Below, one piece after another: positions 26,386 to 35,680 of a DNA stretch of 64,000 nt. The stretch spans positions 3,388,001 through 3,452,000 of the forward strand of contig NZ_CP092417.1 in assembly GCF_023716865.1 (NCBI RefSeq), read 5' to 3'. Each line of letters begins with the position of its first letter. The stretch's first letter is position 1. This DNA is from Endozoicomonas sp. SCSIO W0465. Lineage in GTDB: Bacteria > Pseudomonadota > Gammaproteobacteria > Pseudomonadales > Endozoicomonadaceae. Position numbers and translations under genes: made by a program. The notes beneath the pieces were generated by a model. The model made no database searches. It was given only the letters and a program-made list of their open reading frames with translations, and had not been told where the DNA came from.

Positions 26386-28665
26386 ATGAAACTGCAAAAA
26401 CTTGTAGTAGTGATGTCAGCGCTGGCAGGGGGTATTGCGTCAATTAATTCCCATGCGCTGGGTCTGGGGGAGGTGAAGCTGTATTCAGCTTTGAATCAGC
26501 CCCTGGTGGCGGAGATCGAGTTAATGCAGGTTAACGATCTTACCCGCAATGAGATCCTGTCCAACCTGGCCAGTAAATCAGATTTTGAGCGGGCTGGAGT
26601 TGAGCGTCCATTCATATTGAATAACCTTCGGTTTAAATCCGAAGTCGGCCCGGATGGCAAAGGTTTGATCAGGATCACCAGTGAAGGCCCTGTTCATGAG
26701 CCTTACCTCAATTTTTTGGTTGAGGTGCATTGGCCAAGCGGTCGGCTGTTGAAAGAGTATACCCTGCTCCTTGATCCTCCTGTCTTTAATGGTCAAACTT
26801 CAGCGCCTGTCGTGCAGCCCACTTCTACTCCGCCTCGTTATGGGACGAACCCTGTATGGGACGAGTCGCCCGAAATAAACCATAACAATATTCCGTCACC
26901 AGAGCCTGTTGTATATACCGGTTCTGCTCAACAACAACCGGCGCAGCCGATTTCTTCCGGTCAGAATGCCGCATCTTCGGGTATGGGTGATGACTCATCC
27001 CGGACTTATCGTGTCAGCAGGAATGACAGCCTTTGGGACATCGCAGAGAGCGTGCGCCCTGATTCCGGCGTGACGGTGCAGCAAACCATGCTGGCGATTC
27101 AGCGTGGAAACCCACAGGCGTTTATTGATAACAACATCAATCGACTCAAGAGTGGGCAGGTTCTCCGGATTCCCGACCGCAATGATATTACCCGTATGAC
27201 GGTCCGTGAAGCGATTGCTGATGTGTCCAGACAGAATCGTGAGTGGCAGGGGCGTAGCCAGGTGGCTCAACTGGACGCTACGAGAAGAACGCCATCAGTC
27301 GCCAGAGATTCTCTTCAGCCGGTTGATGGCAAGCTGGCTATCGTCTCTGGTGAAGCGGCTACCGGACGTGGACAGGACCTCGGCGGGGACGCTGATGGTA
27401 ATAATGCAGTGCTGCAGACTGAGCTGGCCATGACCCGTGAACAGCTTGATAAGCTGAGCCGCGAGAATGCAGAACTCAAGAGCAGGTTGAAAGATCTTGA
27501 TGATCAGATCGCCACACTGAAACGTCTGGTCGCCATGAAAGATGATCAGATGGCTGCGCTGCAGAATCAGGTTGTGTCAGCACCACCGTTACCCGCGCAG
27601 CGCCAGCCTGAAACGGTGAATAAGCCTGGCATCATGGATGCACTCTTTGGTAAGCCACTGCTGTTGCTTCTGCTGGCTCTGATGCCTTTGGGAGGAGCAG
27701 GCTGGCTCCTTTATAAGCGTCGCAGAAAGCAGAAGGAAGCGCTGGATGATGAAGACGATACGGATATTCCATCTCTCAACTTGAGTAAGGAGGCACCGGT
27801 TGATGCCTCCCCAAAGCCGGTAGCCTCTCCCAGCGCAGAGGATGAACTGAAATTTGATCAAGCGCTGGCCATCGATGAATCGGTTGTTGATGAACTGGAA
27901 GCGGAGGGGGAAACGACTCAGCAGACAGAAGATCCGCTGAGTGAGGCAGATATCTATATTGCGTATGGTCGCTTGAATCAGGCTGATGAGCTGTTGAGTC
28001 AGGCCATCTTGAATGAACCCGGAAGAACTGACCTTAAGCTGAAGCTCGTTGAAGTTCATTCAGAAAGTGGCGATCTTGAAAAGTTTAATCAGGCCTTGGC
28101 CGATCTGGAGGCATCGGGTGATTCTGCCGCGATGCGTGAAGCGGATGTCTTTAAGGCCAGATTCTCTGATGAATTTTCAGGCGTTTCAGTGCCGGATGAA
28201 ACCGATGAGATGCCAGACCTTGATCTGGATGGACTTGAACTGGATTCTGATGAGCAGAGCGTAGACTCTCTGGATGATCTGGACTTTGATCTGGATGATT
28301 TCGATCTGGAGGAAGAGCCTGAAGCTCTGGCACAGCCAGAGATGAATGAGCTTGATGAGCTTAATGAGCTTGATGAACTGGATGACCTTGATTTTGGTTC
28401 TGAGGTAGACGATGTTCTGGCCCAGGACAGTCAGGCTGCTTTCTCTGATGAGGGCGGTTCGCATCTCGAAGCTTCTCTGGATGATGATCTTGACTTCCTG
28501 TCAGAGGGGGATGAGGTTGCCACCAAGCTCGATCTGGCCAGAGCCTATATCGATATGGGTGATATGGAAGGGGCCTCTGCGATCCTGCTGGAAGTGGTTG
28601 AGCAAGGCAATGATGAGCAGAAGCAGGAAGCCATGTCACTAATGGATAACACCGGATCCAATTGA
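26386..28665 (+). CDS. fimV: FimV-like peptidoglycan-binding polar hub protein
   Basis: 759 residues. A signal peptide (1-25, ending SINSHALG) is followed by the FimV N-terminal domain (LGEVKLYSALNQPLVAEIEL). A LysM domain follows (YRVSRNDSLWDIAESV to GQVLRIPD, ~205-265), then a periplasmic coiled coil (~345-390) and one membrane span (~425-443, LLLLLLALMPLGGAGWLLY). The cytoplasmic part is very acidic, with Asp/Leu repeats, and ends in the conserved FimV C-terminal motif TKLDLARAYIDMGD. FimV organises type IV pili and twitching at the pole in pseudomonads. It lies at the usual place between usg and truA. Confidence 0.94.
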   Translation: MKLQKLVVVMSALAGGIASINSHALGLGEVKLYSALNQPLVAEIELMQVNDLTRNEILSNLASKSDFERAGVERPFILNNLRFKSEVGPDGKGLIRITSEGPVHEPYLNFLVEVHWPSGRLLKEYTLLLDPPVFNGQTSAPVVQPTSTPPRYGTNPVWDESPEINHNNIPSPEPVVYTGSAQQQPAQPISSGQNAASSGMGDDSSRTYRVSRNDSLWDIAESVRPDSGVTVQQTMLAIQRGNPQAFIDNNINRLKSGQVLRIPDRNDITRMTVREAIADVSRQNREWQGRSQVAQLDATRRTPSVARDSLQPVDGKLAIVSGEAATGRGQDLGGDADGNNAVLQTELAMTREQLDKLSRENAELKSRLKDLDDQIATLKRLVAMKDDQMAALQNQVVSAPPLPAQRQPETVNKPGIMDALFGKPLLLLLLALMPLGGAGWLLYKRRRKQKEALDDEDDTDIPSLNLSKEAPVDASPKPVASPSAEDELKFDQALAIDESVVDELEAEGETTQQTEDPLSEADIYIAYGRLNQADELLSQAILNEPGRTDLKLKLVEVHSESGDLEKFNQALADLEASGDSAAMREADVFKARFSDEFSGVSVPDETDEMPDLDLDGLELDSDEQSVDSLDDLDFDLDDFDLEEEPEALAQPEMNELDELNELDELDDLDFGSEVDDVLAQDSQAAFSDEGGSHLEASLDDDLDFLSEGDEVATKLDLARAYIDMGDMEGASAILLEVVEQGNDEQKQEAMSLMDNTGSN

Positions 28666-28724
28666 TCGGTTAACATCCTGTTGTGCTGGATTGCCGGACA
28701 TGACTCCAAGGTCTATAAAGAACT

Positions 28725-28894
28725 CTAGCCCGGATATTTCATAAACCTGCTCCCGCTCTCGCTTGTCCTTTGCCGCTCTAAGGAAGTTTTGCTCAGTCGA
28801 CCGTACTCCCCGGTACGGCACTCCCTCGCAAAATCCCTTAGAGCGACAAAGTCCTGCGCGAGATTCGGGGCAGTTTATGAAATATCCGGGCTAG
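28725..28894. repeat. 170-bp near-palindromic intergenic element (MITE- or REP-like)
   Basis: The outer arms CTAGCCCGGATATTTCATAA... (28725 on) and the exact complement ending at 28894 enclose further nested pairing: CGCTCTAAGG with CCTTAGAGCG, and an inner CCGTAC/GTACGG hairpin near 28801-28816. The whole can fold into one long hairpin. It contains no gene. It fills most of the 355-bp gap between fimV and truA. Confidence 0.85.
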
Positions 28895-29020
28895 TACTCG
28901 GTTAAGGTCATCGCAGGGTGCTCGGTTCCGTCCTATGAGAATGAGTAACTCGCAAGAATCAACCGTTGTAGGAAGGACAACACAAGTCTTTTAGTTGATA
29001 ACTTCAGGTGTATTTTATTC

Positions 29021-29824
29021 ATGCCCCGTTATGCTGCCAGCGTTCAATACGACGGCTCCAGGTTTTTTGGTTGGCAGACTCTTAAAACCGGTTTACCCAC
29101 TGTGCAGGCTGCTGTAGAAGCAGCGCTTTCAAAAGTCGCTAACCATCCGGTATCCGTTATCTGTGCAGGAAGAACGGATGCCCGGGTTCATGGCTGCAAT
29201 CAGATCATTCACTTCGATACGGATGCTGTTCGTACCGATCGTGGATGGGCCTATGGTGCTAATGCTAATTTGCCGGATGATGTTGCCGTGAACTGGGTAA
29301 AGCCGGTTTCTGACGACTTTCATGCCCGTTTTTCTGCTCTCTGGCGACGTTATCGTTACGTTATTTACAATCACCCCATTCGGCCCGCACACCTTTCCAA
29401 GGGGGTGACCTGGAATTATCGGCCTCTGGATGTTGAACGGATGAAGGCAGCGGCAGAATATCTGCTGGGTGAACACGACTTCACTTCCTATCGGGCTATT
29501 CAATGTCAGGCAAAGAATCCGGTCAGGCAGGTGACCCGGCTTGATGTTTCCCGCCACGGGCCACTGATTGTTATTGATGTTCAGGCCAATGCGTTTTTGC
29601 ATCATATGATTCGTAACTTTGCTGGTGTGTTAATGGCGGTGGGCTGTGGCAAGCGGGAACCCGTTTGGGCAAAAGAGGTGCTGGATGCCCGGGATCGTGC
29701 ACAAGGTGGCGTAACCGCTTCGCCCTGTGGACTGTATTTTGTTGATGCAGGATACGATGAGGTATTCGGTCTTGTGGCCAGCGAATCAAATCCGCACTTT
29801 ATTGCCCCGTTAATTCCGCTGTAA
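29021..29824 (+). CDS. truA: tRNA pseudouridine synthase A
   Basis: 267 residues. TruA makes pseudouridine at positions 38-40 of the tRNA anticodon arm. The catalytic Asp lies in CAGRTDARVHG; the usual form is GRTDxGVHA, so the Gly and Ala after the Asp are replaced here, while the Asp and Arg are kept. Other family segments are present: FARFSALWRRYRYVIYN-like (FHARFSALWRRYRY) and FLHHMIRNFAGVLMAVG. It sits downstream of fimV as in pseudomonads. Confidence 0.95.
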   Translation: MPRYAASVQYDGSRFFGWQTLKTGLPTVQAAVEAALSKVANHPVSVICAGRTDARVHGCNQIIHFDTDAVRTDRGWAYGANANLPDDVAVNWVKPVSDDFHARFSALWRRYRYVIYNHPIRPAHLSKGVTWNYRPLDVERMKAAAEYLLGEHDFTSYRAIQCQAKNPVRQVTRLDVSRHGPLIVIDVQANAFLHHMIRNFAGVLMAVGCGKREPVWAKEVLDARDRAQGGVTASPCGLYFVDAGYDEVFGLVASESNPHFIAPLIPL

Positions 29825-30035
29825 ATTGACGCTTTTTCCGGAGTCAGGTGCAGTAATCACCGGCACGTTCTGATAATATCTACGATCGCTCAGGGGTTGC
29901 CTATTCTTCTGTATTGATCTGTGGATTGCTCTTTGCATTGACAGTATGGAAGCGCCTTCAAGCCCTTACCCTGTTGTTGATACGGTATTCTGGATGGTTT
30001 CCAGACGCCGGGCGTGGGAAAGAGAACACCGGGAA

Positions 30036-30656
30036 ATGGAAGTATCTCCTCGTATAAAAATCTGTGGAATTACCCGTGTTGAGGACGGTCTGATCGCTGC
30101 TGAATGCGGCGCTGATGCCATTGGTCTGGTGTTTTACCGGAAAAGCCGTCGTTATGTCACGGTTAAGCAGGCCGTGGAGATTGTCCGGGTACTGCCACCG
30201 TTTGTCTCGGTGGTTGGGCTGTTTGTGGATGCCTCTGATGAACTGATGCAATCGGTTCTGGGTGCGGTTCCTCTCTCACTTCTGCAATTTCATGGTAATG
30301 AACCGGAAACCGAGTGCGCCCGCTGGGGGGTCCGTTATATGAAGGCATTCCGCGTTCGGTCGGAAATCCCGGTAATTGATAGCGTAGCTCCCTACAAAAC
30401 GGCTTGTGGCTACCTTCTTGATAGTTATAAGCCCGGAGAGGCTGGTGGTACCGGTGAATCCTTTGACTGGGATTTGATACCCCATGAGCTGAATAAACCT
30501 CTGGTGCTTGCCGGAGGTCTGAGTCCTGACAATATCGCTCAGGCAATTAACAGGGTTCGACCCTATGGAGTTGATGTCAGCAGTGGCGTAGAGAGCCAGC
30601 CTGGCATTAAGGATCACGACAAAATCAAAGCCTTTATCAAGGCGGCGGGAAGATGA
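30036..30656 (+). CDS. trpF: Phosphoribosylanthranilate isomerase
   Basis: 206 residues from the ATG at 30036, which gives the conserved N-terminus RIKICGITRVEDG; the open frame runs back to 29946 but that extension has no family match. TrpF isomerises phosphoribosylanthranilate to CdRP in tryptophan synthesis. The catalytic Cys is in KICGIT, the Asp in QPGIKDHDK-type C-terminus and DVSSGVESQPG, and LAGGLSPDNI forms the phosphate site. The stop overlaps the trpB start (ATGATG region). Confidence 0.94.
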   Translation: MEVSPRIKICGITRVEDGLIAAECGADAIGLVFYRKSRRYVTVKQAVEIVRVLPPFVSVVGLFVDASDELMQSVLGAVPLSLLQFHGNEPETECARWGVRYMKAFRVRSEIPVIDSVAPYKTACGYLLDSYKPGEAGGTGESFDWDLIPHELNKPLVLAGGLSPDNIAQAINRVRPYGVDVSSGVESQPGIKDHDKIKAFIKAAGR

Positions 30657-31900
30657 TGGTCGATCAAGAAATTTCTGAATCCCACGTTCGTTTCTCTGAA
30701 GAACACAGGTACGAACAACCAGATCTAATGGGGAATTTTGGCCGTTACGGTGGACGTTTCGTGGCCGAAACCCTGATGGGTGCGCTGGAAGACCTTGATC
30801 GCACCTGGCGAGAGCTCTGGCGGGACAAGAATTTTCAGGAAGATTTTGACCGTGACCTGGCAGACTTTGTCGGTCGTCCTTCACCGCTCTATTATGCTGA
30901 GCGCTGGACTCAGGCGCTTGGTGGCGCAAAGATCTACCTGAAGCGCGAAGACCTGAATCATACCGGTGCCCATAAAATCAACCATGCGGTTGGTCAGGCG
31001 CTGCTGGCCAGACATATGGGCAAAACCCGGATTATTGCCGAAACCGGTGCGGGCCAGCACGGTGTTGCCTCGGCAACAGTGGCCGCTCGCCTTGGATTGG
31101 AATGTGTCGTCTATATGGGCGCCAAGGATGTTAAACGTCAGGCATTGAACGTCTATCGCATGAAGCTGCTGGGCGCCACCGTGGTTCCGGTAGAAACCGG
31201 TTCCCAGACGCTGAAAGACGCCATTAATGAAGCGCTCAGGGACTGGGTGGCGCGCCCTGAAGACACCTTCTACCTGCTGGGTACGGTTTGTGGTCCATCA
31301 CCCTATCCGGAAATGGTGCGCAATCTGCAGAGTATTATTGGCCGGGAAGCCCGTCGGCAGATTCTGGAAAAGGAAGGGCGCCTGCCGGATGCACTGGTTG
31401 CCTGTGTGGGTGGTGGCTCTAATGCCATGGGGCTGTTCCATGAATTTATCCTGGATAAAGACGTCAAGCTGTACGGTGTTGAAGCGGCAGGGCACGGTGT
31501 TGATACCGATAAACATGCGGCCCGAATGAGTTCCGGTCGCCCGGGCGTGCTGCAGGGGGCCAGAACGTACCTGATGACCAATGAACATGGCCAGATTATC
31601 GAGAGTCACTCTGTTTCAGCCGGGTTGGACTACCCGGGGATTGGCCCAGAGCATAGCTACCTGAAAGATATCGGCCGTGCGCAATACCCGGCGGCAACGG
31701 ATGAAGAGGCCCTGGCGGCGTTCCGTAAGCTGACCCGCCTTGAGGGTATTATGCCTGCGCTGGAAAGTGCCCATGCCCTGGCATGGGTTGATAAACTCGC
31801 GCCCACGATGGACAAAGACCAGATCATTATCTGTAACCTGTCAGGCCGTGGTGATAAGGATATTCATACGGTTGCCGCTATTGACGGCCTCGAAGTATAA
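30653..31900 (+). CDS. trpB: Tryptophan synthase beta chain
   Basis: 415 residues. TrpB condenses indole and serine using PLP. The PLP lysine lies in NHTGAHKINHAVGQ; the phosphate-binding loop CVGGGSNAMG and the substrate loop ETGAGQHGVAS are intact. The N-terminal extension (to about residue 25) is slightly longer than in E. coli. It overlaps trpF by four bases and is followed by trpA after 12 bp, so trpF-trpB-trpA form one unit. Confidence 0.97.
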   Translation: MMVDQEISESHVRFSEEHRYEQPDLMGNFGRYGGRFVAETLMGALEDLDRTWRELWRDKNFQEDFDRDLADFVGRPSPLYYAERWTQALGGAKIYLKREDLNHTGAHKINHAVGQALLARHMGKTRIIAETGAGQHGVASATVAARLGLECVVYMGAKDVKRQALNVYRMKLLGATVVPVETGSQTLKDAINEALRDWVARPEDTFYLLGTVCGPSPYPEMVRNLQSIIGREARRQILEKEGRLPDALVACVGGGSNAMGLFHEFILDKDVKLYGVEAAGHGVDTDKHAARMSSGRPGVLQGARTYLMTNEHGQIIESHSVSAGLDYPGIGPEHSYLKDIGRAQYPAATDEEALAAFRKLTRLEGIMPALESAHALAWVDKLAPTMDKDQIIICNLSGRGDKDIHTVAAIDGLEV

Positions 31901-31912
31901 GGTGGGCAGAGC

Positions 31913-32740
31913 ATGAGTCTTGAAACGAACAGAATTAAAACCTGCTTTGAAAGGTTGCGGGGGCAAGAGCGTAAGGCACTGATACCTTACATTCTTGCGG
32001 GTGACCCTCCGGGAAAGACCGTCGACGTTATGCATCAGCTGGTTGACAATGGTGCGGATATGATTGAGCTAGGCTTTCCTTTCTCAGATCCGGTGGCTGA
32101 TGGTCCGGTGATTGCCCAGGCCCATGAGCGGGCAGTATCACACGGTGTTACATTGTATGACGTTTTTGCAATGGTTTCTGAATTCCGGGCAAGGGATAAT
32201 GTCACACCGGTTGTCCTGATGGGCTATCTCAATCCGGTAGAGATCATGGGGTATGACCGGTTTGTTGAGTTGGCCAGTCAGGCGGGTGTTGATGGTGTGT
32301 TAATGGTGGATCTGCCACCGGAGGCGGCAGGTGATCTCCTGGTTATGCTGCATGACTGTGGTATGGATATGATTAACCTGATTACGCCCACCACGTCCGA
32401 TGAACGAATAACCAAAATCTGCAGCGTTGCCAGCGGTTATCTCTATTATGTATCCCTGAAAGGGGTAACCGGCGCAGCAACATTGAATACGACAGAAGTT
32501 GAAGAGCGGGTCAATCACATCCGGCGCTTTGCCAATGTGCCGGTGTGTGTTGGTTTTGGCATCCGTGATGGTGAGTCTGCTGCAGCGATTGGGCGGGTAG
32601 CAGATGGTGTTATTGCGGGCAGTGTTCTGGTATCTGAGCTGGCTCAGTATGGCAGTGAAGGGCAGGCCGCCATTGACCGTGTTGCCAGCAGAATTGCCGA
32701 AATACGCTCAGCTATGGACGATGACAGGATGAATGAATGA
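31913..32740 (+). CDS. trpA: Tryptophan synthase alpha chain
   Basis: 275 residues. TrpA cleaves indole-3-glycerol phosphate and channels indole to TrpB. The catalytic Glu and Asp are visible in MIELGFPFSDPVADGPVIQ-like sequence (ELGFPFSDPVADGPVI), with the flexible loop TPTTSDERITKI and the phosphate site GFGIRDGESA. It overlaps accD by four bases, linking tryptophan synthesis to the accD-folC unit. Confidence 0.97.
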   Translation: MSLETNRIKTCFERLRGQERKALIPYILAGDPPGKTVDVMHQLVDNGADMIELGFPFSDPVADGPVIAQAHERAVSHGVTLYDVFAMVSEFRARDNVTPVVLMGYLNPVEIMGYDRFVELASQAGVDGVLMVDLPPEAAGDLLVMLHDCGMDMINLITPTTSDERITKICSVASGYLYYVSLKGVTGAATLNTTEVEERVNHIRRFANVPVCVGFGIRDGESAAAIGRVADGVIAGSVLVSELAQYGSEGQAAIDRVASRIAEIRSAMDDDRMNE

Positions 32741-33639
32741 GCAACTGGTTAGTCAATAAACTGATTCCATCGTTATCACGTTCTGCCAATGCGCAGAAAA
32801 ACAGCAGTGTACCAGAAGGGCTTTGGCGCAAATGCGTGAAGTGTGAGGCCGTTCTCTATCGTCCAGAGTTGGACAGGAATCTGGGTGTCTGTCCCAAGTG
32901 CCAGCATCATATGAGAATCAGTGCCCGCACGCGGCTGGACTACTTTCTCGACCGGGAGGGAAGGGAAGAGCTGTTTGCTGACCTGGAGCCCAATGACCGT
33001 TTGAAGTTTCGTGATACTAAAAAGTACCGTGATCGACTCACAGCCGCGCAAAAACAGACCGGCGAAAAGGATGCCCTGGTGGCTATGCGTGGCACCGTCG
33101 AGGACATTCCGGTCGCTGCCGTTGCCTTTGAGTTTTCTTTTATGGGTGGTTCCATGGGCTCTGTGGTCGGAGAAAAGTTTGCCCTGGCTGCCGAGCTATG
33201 CCTGAAAGAGAAGATGCCGCTGATCTGTTTTTCTGCCAGTGGCGGTGCCCGGATGCAGGAAGCCCTGTTTTCTCTGATGCAGATGGCTAAAACCAGTGCA
33301 GCACTGGAAAGAATGCGTCAGGCAGGCATTCCCTACATCTCGGTGATGACTGATCCGGTATACGGTGGTGTCTCTGCCAGTCTTGCCATGTTGGGTGATA
33401 TCAACATGGCTGAGCCCGGAGCCCTGATTGGTTTTGCCGGCCCCAGGGTTATTGAGCAGACGGTAAGGGAAAAACTGCCGGAAGGTTTTCAGCGCAGTGA
33501 ATTTCTGCTGGATCACGGGGCAATTGATATGATTGTTTCACGATCTGAGATGCGTTCCACCATCGCCAGGCTTTGCCGGAAAATGCAGGGCAGGCCGGAT
33601 GCTGATGTGGAATTTGTAGATCCTGCCGCAGTTGCCTAG
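32737..33639 (+). CDS. accD: Acetyl-CoA carboxylase carboxyltransferase subunit beta
   Basis: 300 residues. AccD with AccA transfers the carboxyl group from biotin to acetyl-CoA, giving malonyl-CoA for fatty-acid synthesis. The N-terminal zinc ribbon (CVKCEAVLYRPELDRNLGVC to CPKCQHHM) and the crotonase-fold core (SGGARMQEALFSLMQMAKT, GGVSASLAMLGD) are complete. The start overlaps trpA by ATGA. The stop is followed by a repeat-filled gap before folC. Confidence 0.97.
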   Translation: MSNWLVNKLIPSLSRSANAQKNSSVPEGLWRKCVKCEAVLYRPELDRNLGVCPKCQHHMRISARTRLDYFLDREGREELFADLEPNDRLKFRDTKKYRDRLTAAQKQTGEKDALVAMRGTVEDIPVAAVAFEFSFMGGSMGSVVGEKFALAAELCLKEKMPLICFSASGGARMQEALFSLMQMAKTSAALERMRQAGIPYISVMTDPVYGGVSASLAMLGDINMAEPGALIGFAGPRVIEQTVREKLPEGFQRSEFLLDHGAIDMIVSRSEMRSTIARLCRKMQGRPDADVEFVDPAAVA

Positions 33640-33659
33640 TACATCCAAGCGTTGTTATG

Positions 33660-33965
33660 CATACACAAGCACCTCGTTCCCACGGTCCCGAGGGTGTCGC
33701 AAAACCCTCGTTCCCACGCTCCGCGTGGGAATGCATACGGCTCTGGCAGCAGGAGAAAGAGCCACTGCCTGGTAGGGTTTTCGGGGGCTCCATGCGAGTA
33801 TGGTATTTGTGGCAGGATCGGTATGCATTCCCACGCGGAGCGTGGGAACGAGATGGTCAGAGTAGTCTGGAGGGTTTTGCGACACCCTCTCCCCCGTGGG
33901 AATGCATACCGGGCATAAATAGATTGTTTCCTCGTTCCCACGGGCCCTGAGGGCCATGCGTGGGA
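33660..33965. repeat. Palindromic intergenic repeat array upstream of folC
   Basis: Contains several copies in both orientations of a unit of the type CTCGTTCCCACGCTCCGCG continuing to TGGGAATGCATAC (33671 on, 33707-33738, inverted 33821-33852, 33931-33973 partly). The block 33707-33852 is itself a 146-bp segment with inverted ends. The short open frames here (reading SFPRSAWECI) are translations of the repeat, not genes. Confidence 0.88.
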
Positions 33966-35273
33966 ATGTATACGTCTGGAGATGTGACGTTGTCCTCTTT
34001 TGCACAGAAAGAAAAAAGCCTTTCACAGTGGTTAACCTGGATGGAAGAGACGCGTCCAGAAAATGAGATCGACTTTGGGTTGGACCGGATTCGCCTGGTG
34101 GGTGAAAAGCTGGATTTGCTCAAGCCTGCGCCGTTCGTTATTACCGTTGGGGGCACCAATGGCAAAGGTTCAACGCTGGCCGTTCTTGAAGCAGTGCTGC
34201 TGGCTGCCGGATATAAGGTAGGGCTATTTACCTCACCGCATTTTCTCAAGTTTAACGAAAGAATTCGCATCAATGGCCAACAGGTGAGTGATGAGTGGCT
34301 ATGTGATGCCTTTGAGAAGATAGATGATGGCCGTAAAACGACATGGTTAACCTACTTTGAATTTGCCACCCTTGCTGCCATTGATTGCTTTAAAAGGGCT
34401 GAGGTGGATGTTGCGTTGATAGAGGTGGGTCTGGGTGGGCGACTGGATGCTACCAATGTGGTTGACCCGGATGTATCAGTAATTACGACGGTGGCGCTGG
34501 ACCACCAGGAATACCTTGGCTACAGCATTGAAGCCATTGCCAAAGAGAAGTCAGGCATATTCCGTGCCGGTAAACCGGCAATATTTGGCGATCAGCCAGT
34601 GCCGCATGCCATCACTGAAATGGCTGAGCGTCTTGGCAGTTCCCTGTATTGCAGGGGAGAGGCGTTTACCCTGAAAAGGTCGGGTAATACATGGCATTGG
34701 TCCGGTGGTGAAAACCGGAAGCTGGAAAACCTGCCGGTTCCCAATGTGGTGATTGATAATGCAGCGACCGCATTGCAGGCGCTGCAATTTTTGCCTGAAC
34801 CTATTGCCATTGAGGCTATTCAACAAGGCTTATCACAGGTATCGGTTACCGGGCGATTCCAGAAGTTGATGATGGAAAATGAGTCTGGTGAGTCGATTGA
34901 TGTTGTGCTTGATGTTGCGCACAATCCCCAGGCAGCAGAAATGCTAAAACAACGACTTGAAGAGTTTCCGGTTGAAGGGAAGACTCGGGTGGTTATTGCC
35001 ATGTGCAAGGACAAGGATTACATGGCAGTTGTCGATTGCATAAGCAGCAATATTGATGAGTGGTATGTTGCCCAGTTTGAGTCTCCAAGGGCACTGCCTG
35101 AACAGGAGCTGGCACAGAAGCTTCTCGCCCGGGGGTATCCAGTTAATCACTATCAGAATGTTGCTGAAGCATTGCATCATGCCCTGGCAAACTCAACTTC
35201 TGGAGACAGGGTGCTGGTTACGGGGTCGTTTATGACGGTATCTGTTGCCTTGGCCAAGAGCCATGCACCGTGA
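33966..35273 (+). CDS. folC: Folylpolyglutamate synthase / dihydrofolate synthase
   Basis: About 435 residues. FolC joins glutamate to dihydropteroate and to folates. The ATP loop VTVGGTNGKGSTLAVLEAV and the Mur-ligase motifs VGLGGRLDATN, ALDHQEYLG and DVAHNPQAA are all present. The start is uncertain: GTG 33960, ATG 33966 and GTG 33984 are in frame, none with a good ribosome binding site, because the start lies at the end of the repeat array. Order accD-folC-dedD is conserved in gammaproteobacteria. The gene is bracketed by a 146-bp inverted repeat. Confidence 0.95.
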   Translation: MYTSGDVTLSSFAQKEKSLSQWLTWMEETRPENEIDFGLDRIRLVGEKLDLLKPAPFVITVGGTNGKGSTLAVLEAVLLAAGYKVGLFTSPHFLKFNERIRINGQQVSDEWLCDAFEKIDDGRKTTWLTYFEFATLAAIDCFKRAEVDVALIEVGLGGRLDATNVVDPDVSVITTVALDHQEYLGYSIEAIAKEKSGIFRAGKPAIFGDQPVPHAITEMAERLGSSLYCRGEAFTLKRSGNTWHWSGGENRKLENLPVPNVVIDNAATALQALQFLPEPIAIEAIQQGLSQVSVTGRFQKLMMENESGESIDVVLDVAHNPQAAEMLKQRLEEFPVEGKTRVVIAMCKDKDYMAVVDCISSNIDEWYVAQFESPRALPEQELAQKLLARGYPVNHYQNVAEALHHALANSTSGDRVLVTGSFMTVSVALAKSHAP

Positions 35274-35289
35274 TAACCGGATTTAGCTT

Positions 35290-35640
35290 CGTCTCGTTCC
35301 CACGGTCCTGAGGGTGTCGCAAAACCCTGTGGACACTCTGGACATCTCGTTCCCATGCTCCGCGTGGGAATGCATACCGGTCCCGCCACAGATACCATAC
35401 TCGCATGGAGCCCCCGAAAACCCTACCAGGCAGTGGCTCTTTCTCATGCTGCCAGATCCGTATGCATTCCCACGCGGAGCGTGGGAACGAGGTGTCCGGA
35501 GAGTTTTGCGACAGCCTCTCCTCCGTGGGAATGCCTACCCCAAGTTCCCGATAAACTGCCAGTAACGAGAATGTCTGTGAGCTTCGGTATGCATTCCCAC
35601 GCAGAGCATGAGAACGAGGTGACATACAGTTCTCCCAGTC
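35290..35640. repeat. Palindromic intergenic repeat array downstream of folC
   Basis: Same repeat family as upstream of folC. The block 35346-35491 is 146 bp and matches the reverse complement of 33707-33852 nearly base for base. Further partial units lie at 35293-35330 and 35500-35625. No gene is supported here. Confidence 0.88.
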
Positions 35641-35680
35641 TGCCCTGACGAATAATTTCTGCCTTCTTGTAGAATTAGAT

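Noticed and set aside
28338..28390. Short Asp-Glu-Leu repeat in the fimV cytoplasmic region as a novel feature
   Set aside because: Acidic low-complexity repeats are normal for the cytoplasmic part of FimV.
33657..33950. Short open frames reading SFPRSAWECI and similar around folC (also at 35230-35694)
   Set aside because: They are translations of the palindromic intergenic repeat on both strands and in several frames; no start signals and no independent family.
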